Positions 37,520 through 42,892 of a stretch of 42,892 bases of DNA are shown piece by piece. The translations under genes and the position numbers were made by a program. The DNA lies in NCBI RefSeq assembly GCF_022829295.1, contig NZ_JAKSYH010000098.1:1-42892 (forward strand), read 5' to 3'. The notes under the pieces were generated by a model. That model searched no databases and was not told the DNA's origin. It saw only the letters and a program-made list of their open reading frames with translations. The DNA is from Methylobacterium sp. J-088. GTDB taxonomy: Bacteria; Pseudomonadota; Alphaproteobacteria; Rhizobiales; Beijerinckiaceae. Numbering within the stretch: position 1 is the stretch's first letter; each line of letters begins with the position of its first letter.

Positions 37520-37801
37520 ATGTCCTATGCCCGCATCCCGAATTTCAGCCAGCCCGCCCCGGTCCGCAGCGACAGCCCCCGCACCGGCCGCCGCCGGCTC
37601 TCGGCCGATGGCCGCTACCTCAACCTGCCCAACGAGCCCGTGCCCGGTGGCATCGAGGCTTGGGAGGCCGTGGCACCAGTCCGCCCTGACACCGCGCACA
37701 GCCGGTCCCTGCGCTTCCTCGACGTCGCCGGCGAGCTGCTGGCCGCGGCCTTCATCATCGGCGGCGGCATGGTGCTGACCGGCCTCGCCACCCTGCTCTG
37801 A
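37520..37801 (+). CDS. Hypothetical protein with C-terminal membrane anchor
   Basis: A 93-residue protein, Pro/Arg-rich and polar for 65 residues (MSYARIPNFSQPAPVRSDSP ...), ending in one hydrophobic segment LAAAFIIGGGMVLTGLATLL. This fits a tail-anchored or single-span membrane protein. GTCAGGAGCG precedes the ATG. Unidentified. Confidence 0.5.
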   Translation: MSYARIPNFSQPAPVRSDSPRTGRRRLSADGRYLNLPNEPVPGGIEAWEAVAPVRPDTAHSRSLRFLDVAGELLAAAFIIGGGMVLTGLATLL

Positions 37802-37860
37802 CCCGACCCGCAACCTGCCGCGGGCCAGGCGCTCGCGGACCTCATCCGGAGATCCACGAC

Positions 37861-40407
37861 ATGACCCTGCGCACCTCCCTGCAGCGCCTCATCGGCCGCG
37901 ACCCCACCCGCCTCACCCTGCGTGAGCGCGCCGCCGAGACCGCCGCCCGTCTCGCTGCCTCCCGGCCGGCCGCCGACGCCGCGACCGCGGACCCTCCCAC
38001 ACTGGCCGACGCCGCCCTGACCGTGGCGGCCGCCGAACTTCAGCGCGTGGAGGCGACGATCGCCGCCATCCCGACCGCGCCGGGCCAGGACCTCGATGAC
38101 GTGCCGGGCTACGGCATCCTCGATGCCGCGGCGGACAGGGCGGCCGACGTCCTCACCAACACGCCCGCGGACAGCCTTATCGGCCTGCAGGCCAAGGCCG
38201 CCGCCATCCTGTCGGACCGGTTCTCGGTGCAGTCGCCCGAGGCGCTGGAGATGGCCCAATCCCTTGCCCGGGACGTGCTCGGCGCACCGCCGGCTTCCAT
38301 CTTGGCCTCGCAGGATCCGATCCTTCCGGCGATCAAGGAATGCCGCCGGCTGGTGGCAGTCGTCGAGGCTGCGGAGGCGTTGCCCCAGCCCGAGGGCCGC
38401 CTCGACGCCCTGCCGGAGCAGCAGGAGGCGTTCGACGTGCTCAACCGGTACATTGAAGACGTGCTGCTCAAGACCGTGCCGACCACGGCCCATGGCTGTG
38501 CCGCGCTCGCCCAGTACGCGGTTGAATTCTCCGCCGCGCGCGGGTTCGAGCTCGACGATGGAGAGGATGGGGCCGCGCACCTGCGCGTCCTCGACCTGAT
38601 CGCCAGCTCGCCCCTGTTCGATGCCGGGGCGCAGGGAGGCCGTGAGCCACGGCCGCTGCCCCGACCGGATAGCCCCGAGGCACTGACGCGGTACGAGGCG
38701 GCGTGCCGCGAGGATACTCGCCGTTCGCGGCTCATCGTCGAGGGCTACCCCGAGCTCAAGCGCACGTCCCTGGAGTGGTGGACCCAGGACACCCTCTGGA
38801 AGGCATGGGAGGCGGGCGACATCGGCCCGGCCGAATGCGCGCGGCTCCTGCACATGGCGTCCGAGCGTGAACTGCGGCTGGCCCAGGTCGAGCACGATCT
38901 GGACCTCGGACCTCTTCAGGCCCTGGCCTCCGCCGGCGCTCATGGAACGCTGCCCAGGGGCGAGGCGATCGAGAGCGAGGCGGTCGAGCCGGATCCGGCC
39001 TTCGGGCTGATCGAGTCCCACCAAGCCGCCTACGCTGAATACGACCGGCTGGGATCAGGGCCGGGCGTCGAGGAGATGCAGCAGTCCTCGGTCGCTCTCG
39101 CCCGCGCTGAGGATCTGGCGTTCATGCGCCTGCTCGGTGGCCTGCCCACTTCGCTGCCCGGGCTGATGGCGCTCGCCGACTACCTGCCCAAGGCCATCCG
39201 TCAGCGGGGCGGCGACGATGCTGAAGACGAGGCCGTGATTGCCCTCGGCGGCATCTGCGCATCCATCCGGGCCCTTGTTGCCGAGGGGAAGGTCGCGGCC
39301 GCGCCCGGCGCAGAACCAACCGACTGGTACAGCCCGCCGCCCGGGTTCATGGCTTCGCCCGCCATCGAGCCGACGCACTTCGCTCTCATCCCGCACGCCC
39401 TGCGGGTCGAGCTGGACCGCCTGCACTGCATCGCGCAGCGCGAATTCGACCGGCAGGTCCGGCCGGACACTGCCCCCGAGCGCCGGGAGCGGCTGCGCCG
39501 GCTCTTGAAGATCGACATCTTCGAGGCCGCGTCCCTGAGCGGCGATGCCGAGATCCTGGCCCTTGGGATGGAACTGGACGCGGTGCACACCCGCTGGCGG
39601 CAGGCAGAGCCGGCCTACAAGGATGCGCAAGCTCGCTTCTCGCGGGCAGAGCGGGACGCCAAGGCGCGAGGGAAGGACATCTGGGCCGCTTCTGAGGCCG
39701 TCTGGGCCGAGCCCGGCGTGCGCGAGGCCATCAGCCAGTTCGAGGGCGTGGGCGCCGAACTCGATCCGATCTGCCACAAGATCTGGCACACCCCGGCACG
39801 GACGCCGCTCGGTCTCGCCGTGAAGGCTCGCGCCTCGCTCGTGATGGCCTTCACCTGCGGGGAGTACGAGGCGGGGCAGACGCTCGGCGACGGCGAGGAC
39901 CTACCCTACAAGCCGGCCCGCTACCTGATCGAGGCCTGCTGCGCCTTCGCGGGCGTGAACTGGAAGGGCGAGCTGCTGGACGGCAGCACGCCCTCAAAGG
40001 CGAACCCGGGCAACCCGCCACGGACCACTTACGGCATCGCCGAGCGGGTCGACTTCGCCCAAGCCACGCTGGATGAACTGCGGGTGCTCCACGACAAGGC
40101 ACGCGCCCTCTCGGACGTGGCCTATTCCATGTCCTGTCAGGGGGCATGCCAGTCCGGGGACCGCAGCCTCTTCGGCGATCACCACAACAGGGCCGGCCAC
40201 CTGCTGCACTGGCTGGGCGACGCCCTGACCGACGTCGAGAGTGCGGCCGCGGACGAGATGCAGCGCCGTCAGCCGGCTAGCCAGGACGACCGCAGGGAAC
40301 GCCTCGCGTCGATCGCCGAGCGGATCATCCTCAACGGGGACACGGACGAGACCGCGTTCTTCATTGGGCAGCTCACGGCCTGCCTCGCCGATCAGGTGCG
40401 GCGCTGA
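37861..40407 (+). CDS. Large protein built from four diverged copies of one module
   Basis: An 848-residue soluble protein with no recognised enzyme motif. Its landmark is a short phrase of the type TPA-x-[TS]-x-x-GL-x-AKA/ALAxY, found at residues 101-115 (TPADSLIGLQAKAAA), 205-220 (VPTTAHGCAALAQYA), 427-441 (GLPTSLPGLMALADY) and 643-658 (HTPARTPLGLAVKARA). Each copy is preceded by about 50-80 residues of helix, in copies 1-3 opening with a DPxxxxI-like phrase (about 152, 377, 562). I recall this module as a stand-alone small protein in Methylobacterium and rhizobia, so this looks like gene fusion by duplication. Stretches 270-370 and 480-560 are unique. Likely a helical scaffold; unproven. 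Confidence 0.65.
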   Translation: MTLRTSLQRLIGRDPTRLTLRERAAETAARLAASRPAADAATADPPTLADAALTVAAAELQRVEATIAAIPTAPGQDLDDVPGYGILDAAADRAADVLTNTPADSLIGLQAKAAAILSDRFSVQSPEALEMAQSLARDVLGAPPASILASQDPILPAIKECRRLVAVVEAAEALPQPEGRLDALPEQQEAFDVLNRYIEDVLLKTVPTTAHGCAALAQYAVEFSAARGFELDDGEDGAAHLRVLDLIASSPLFDAGAQGGREPRPLPRPDSPEALTRYEAACREDTRRSRLIVEGYPELKRTSLEWWTQDTLWKAWEAGDIGPAECARLLHMASERELRLAQVEHDLDLGPLQALASAGAHGTLPRGEAIESEAVEPDPAFGLIESHQAAYAEYDRLGSGPGVEEMQQSSVALARAEDLAFMRLLGGLPTSLPGLMALADYLPKAIRQRGGDDAEDEAVIALGGICASIRALVAEGKVAAAPGAEPTDWYSPPPGFMASPAIEPTHFALIPHALRVELDRLHCIAQREFDRQVRPDTAPERRERLRRLLKIDIFEAASLSGDAEILALGMELDAVHTRWRQAEPAYKDAQARFSRAERDAKARGKDIWAASEAVWAEPGVREAISQFEGVGAELDPICHKIWHTPARTPLGLAVKARASLVMAFTCGEYEAGQTLGDGEDLPYKPARYLIEACCAFAGVNWKGELLDGSTPSKANPGNPPRTTYGIAERVDFAQATLDELRVLHDKARALSDVAYSMSCQGACQSGDRSLFGDHHNRAGHLLHWLGDALTDVESAAADEMQRRQPASQDDRRERLASIAERIILNGDTDETAFFIGQLTACLADQVRR

Positions 40408-40495
40408 AGAGCGCCTGACCTGCCCCTCTGTCGCCGTGCGTACCGCCCCGGCCGGATCCAGCCGGGCCATCCCCAATCGAGACCCGAGACACCCC

Positions 40496-40909
40496 ATGGG
40501 CGACGTGCTCACCTTCACCCCGCGTCCGAAACCGGCCGCTCCGGCGATCCCGGAGCCGCTGGCCGGAGCAGCCCTCCGCGCCAGCTTGGAGGAGGCCGCA
40601 CAGGTCGCCCTCGACGCCGCGGACCGCATCATCGCCGTGCTCGACCGCATGGACGGGGGCACGGACCTTGAGGAAGGCGCCGATGCCGAGCCGTCCCTGG
40701 CGGCCCCCGAGAACCACACTGGCAGTCAGGTCACATGGTTGCGCGGGAATGACCGGGACCGCGAGGCCGGGACGCTCGAGGCTGCGCTGCCGGAGGTGGC
40801 GGCAGAGATCTCGACGGTGATTGAGGTTCCGCCGCTGTGTTGGGGCGGGCGAGGGAACGTCGTCGCCGCGGCCGGGTCGCTGCTTGTGGCCTTACTGGAA
40901 CGGGCGTGA
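40496..40909 (+). CDS. Hypothetical protein, end of the orphan-gene row
   Basis: A 137-residue acidic protein from MGDVLTFTPRPKPAAPAIPE. Helices ASLEEAAQVALDAADRIIAV and EAALPEVAAEISTVI dominate; the end (WGGRGNVVAAAGSLLVALLE) is hydrophobic. An upstream in-frame start at 40241 would lie inside the preceding gene. The opening MGDVLTFTPRPK occurs in small Rhizobiales proteins as I recall; function unknown. Confidence 0.55.
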   Translation: MGDVLTFTPRPKPAAPAIPEPLAGAALRASLEEAAQVALDAADRIIAVLDRMDGGTDLEEGADAEPSLAAPENHTGSQVTWLRGNDRDREAGTLEAALPEVAAEISTVIEVPPLCWGGRGNVVAAAGSLLVALLERA

Positions 40910-40929
40910 CCAGTGCGTTGCCATGGAAT

Positions 40930-40957
40930 GCGCCTGTCGCTTGAACAGCACAGGCGC
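40930..40957. terminator. Possible terminator after the orphan-gene row
   Basis: GCGCCTGT (40930-40937) and ACAGGCGC (40950-40957) around a 12-base loop, 20 bases past the last stop. Only AGTAAAAC follows, so termination is uncertain. The 165 bases between here and the next gene hold no other recognised element. Confidence 0.4.
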
Positions 40958-41122
40958 CAGTAAAACGGTAGGTTGAGAAGGCTGATAACGGCTGCGTGAT
41001 CGCGGCAGCCCTCGACTCACCGACCTCATCTCCATCAGGCTAACAGCAGGCGCGCGCTACGTGCGACATCGGGCGGCCCCAAGGGGCGCACCCGTGGCAG
41101 TTGCCGAACCGCTGGGGAGACC

Positions 41123-42883
41123 ATGAACCCAATCACCTTTAACTTCACCGGCGCGATCCAGAACTATACCGTGTCGGTGACAGGCACCTATGACCTATTG
41201 GGGTTCGGTGCCGGGGGTGGGGCTGGGTCTAACGGTGCTTCTACCGGTGGCAGCGGGGCAGAGGTCGGCGCCACCTTCAACTTAGTGCAGGGCCAGCAGC
41301 TTCAAATCATCGTCGGTGGCGTTGGTACTCAAGGCAGAGAAGGCGGCGGCGGCGGCGGCTTTACCGAAATTCTAGCTAATTCAGGTGCCGGAACTACTTA
41401 CACGCCTATACTCATTGCAGGCGGCGGCGGTGGCGGGGGGAGAAGCGTTACCGGTCAATCCACTGCTGCCGGCCTAAATGCACAAGCTAATCCTGTAGGT
41501 ACTACCCTTGGAGCTGGCGGCGCTGCTGGCACTAGCACTAGCACTTTCATTCCCGGGGGCGGCGGCGGCGGCGGCGCGGGCGCGACGAGCGATGGAGGGA
41601 GCAGCCTCACCGCCAATGGCGGACTAACGAGCCCAACCTATACAGGTGGTGGTAGCGGCATCAGCAATGGCATCGGCGGTTTCGGTGGTGGCGGCGGTGG
41701 CGGCTTCTACTATGGCGGTGGCGGTGGTGGTGGCGGCAACACCGGTGGCGTAGGTGGCAATGCATACGGCAGTGGCTCCTACGTAGACGGCCCCGGCGGC
41801 GGCGGTGGGACATCGTACTTAGCAGCGGCAGGTACATTGAATGCCGCGGAGACGCGTGATGGGGCCGGGATCAGCACTGGCAACGGCAGCGTGCGGATCA
41901 ATTTGGTCACCGCGGCGCCTGCACCAACTCCGACCCCAGCGCCTTCTGCGGCTCCGGCGGCCAGTCCAGTTCCCTGCTACGTGACGGGCACGCGCATTCG
42001 CGTCCTACGCGGTGTCACTATCGACGATGTGTCGGTGGAGCGTCTGTGTGTGGGTGATCTAGCCATTACCGCCGACGGCAAGCTCCGCTCGATCCGCTGG
42101 ATTGGCTCGCGCAGCTATTCCGGCTCCACAGCGCCGAAACACGATTGCCCCGTGCGCATCAATGCGGACGCTCTGGCCGACAACGTACCCACCCGCGACC
42201 TGCTGCTCTCGCCTGATCACGCTCTGTGGCTCGACGGCCTGTTTGTGGCCGCCGGCCACTTGGTCAACGGCACCAGCATCACCCGCGGCGAGGCTGTCGC
42301 GGATTTGACCTACTGGCACGTCGAACTCGATAGTCACGACCTGCTCATGGCCGAGGGCACTCCCGCTGAAAGCTTCCTGGCAGCTCGAGGCGTGCGCGTT
42401 GGCTTCGACGGCATCCAAGCCCTCGACGCGGGCGCGGCGCCCAAGCCCTACGCTCCTCGGACCGAGCTCGGCCCCGACCTGGCTGCGCTGCGCGGGCGCT
42501 TGGCCCGTCGTGCGATCGGGGCGGGTGAGACCGGCGGCTTAAGCCCTGTGCGGGCTTGGCTGGACCGCTGCGTGATCGGCACGGACGGCATGCTGCACGT
42601 GGGCGGCTGGGCTCACGATGCCGCGCAGCCTGCCACTCCAGTGTGCCTGGACGTGCTGGTGGACGGGGCTGTGGTGGCCTTCACAGTAGCTAACGAGTAC
42701 CGCGCGGACGTGGCAACAGTCGGTGTCGGAGACGGCCGGGTTGGTTTCGACCTTGGTCTAGACATGCCTTTAGCGGCAGGCCTGCCGCACGTCGTCGAGG
42801 TGCGCCGCTCGGCCGACGGGACTTTGGTGTGCGCCAAGCAGGTCGACGCGGTGGGAACATGGACGGCGCTCTTGGCGGCGTGA
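41123..42883 (+). CDS. Glycine-rich Hint-domain protein
   Basis: A 586-residue protein in four parts. Residues 1-260 are glycine-rich with the GRD style of ALK/LTK-type Gly-rich proteins (FTGAIQNYTVSVTGTYDLLG, TFNLVQGQQLQIIVGGVGTQ, GGGGGGFTEILA). A Pro/Ala linker (264-284) follows. A Hint (hedgehog/intein) domain begins at Cys285 (CYVTGTRIRV) and includes LCVGDLAITADG and LLSPDHALWLDG (His366). Residues about 475-575 form a beta-rich domain (MLHVGGWAHDAAQPATPVCL, VDGAVVAFTVANEYRADVAT) that resembles domains appended to glycosyltransferases in Rhizobiales. No signal peptide is seen. Hint domains of this bacterial type can cleave or splice; whether this one does is unknown. It ends nine bases from the window edge. 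Confidence 0.85.
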   Translation: MNPITFNFTGAIQNYTVSVTGTYDLLGFGAGGGAGSNGASTGGSGAEVGATFNLVQGQQLQIIVGGVGTQGREGGGGGGFTEILANSGAGTTYTPILIAGGGGGGGRSVTGQSTAAGLNAQANPVGTTLGAGGAAGTSTSTFIPGGGGGGGAGATSDGGSSLTANGGLTSPTYTGGGSGISNGIGGFGGGGGGGFYYGGGGGGGGNTGGVGGNAYGSGSYVDGPGGGGGTSYLAAAGTLNAAETRDGAGISTGNGSVRINLVTAAPAPTPTPAPSAAPAASPVPCYVTGTRIRVLRGVTIDDVSVERLCVGDLAITADGKLRSIRWIGSRSYSGSTAPKHDCPVRINADALADNVPTRDLLLSPDHALWLDGLFVAAGHLVNGTSITRGEAVADLTYWHVELDSHDLLMAEGTPAESFLAARGVRVGFDGIQALDAGAAPKPYAPRTELGPDLAALRGRLARRAIGAGETGGLSPVRAWLDRCVIGTDGMLHVGGWAHDAAQPATPVCLDVLVDGAVVAFTVANEYRADVATVGVGDGRVGFDLGLDMPLAAGLPHVVEVRRSADGTLVCAKQVDAVGTWTALLAA

Positions 42884-42892
42884 CCACCCCAG

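Noticed and set aside
41340..41820. GGC/GGT-rich tandem DNA repeat as a separate element
   Set aside because: It is the coding DNA of the glycine-rich domain; interruptions preserve the reading frame.

Overview
The window is high-GC bacterial DNA with the gene content of an alphaproteobacterium, most probably Methylobacterium or a close relative. This rests on an EcfG-like ECF sigma factor, two chemoreceptors, strongly G/C-ending codons and several small protein families that I associate with Methylobacterium and Bradyrhizobium. The genus is an inference from family recall, not from a search. No rRNA, tRNA or CRISPR array was recognised.

Layout. (1) 1-13.8 kb is host-like accessory DNA: a broken gene end, an IHF-beta-like protein, a winged-helix type protein, an ECF sigma factor overlapping a DUF2934 protein, two methyl-accepting chemotaxis proteins, an uncharacterised membrane protein convergent with a cupredoxin, low-complexity Ser/Pro-rich proteins, an HNH endonuclease, a cupin, and a DUF4926-DUF6883 pair. 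(2) 13.8-33.3 kb is phage-like. A minus-strand block (14825-23675) encodes two very large virion/ejection-type proteins, one with a lytic transglycosylase domain, a repeat-rich DNA-transfer-type protein and a GNAT-like protein. A plus-strand block (25151-32642) encodes a DNA-binding excisionase-like protein, many small overlapping genes, a Prim-Pol/helicase and both terminase subunits. Ribbon-helix-helix proteins sit between the blocks. No portal, capsid, protease or tail-tube gene is visible, so this is either a decayed prophage or a headless, satellite-like element. (3) 33.2-36.4 kb carries a tyrosine recombinase, a ParA ATPase and a ribbon-helix-helix protein in one overlapping operon. The DNA contains four copies of a CACGTTGTAACGTG-type dyad, which look like centromere/operator sites. 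A broken C-terminus of a second integrase, with Ser in place of the catalytic Tyr, marks a junction at about 33.3 kb. (4) 36.4-40.9 kb holds an XRE regulator divergent from a row of orphan genes with similar GGAG ribosome sites, including an 848-residue protein made of four diverged copies of one module. (5) The window ends with a glycine-rich Hint-domain protein.

Working model: the 25-33 kb block replicates (Prim-Pol) and recognises DNA for packaging (terminase), while the minus-strand block supplies proteins that travel in a virion and cross the envelope. The missing head genes would have to come from elsewhere, if the element is alive. The Int-ParA-RHH unit looks like a separate module that can both integrate and segregate, abutting the phage-like block at the integrase remnant.
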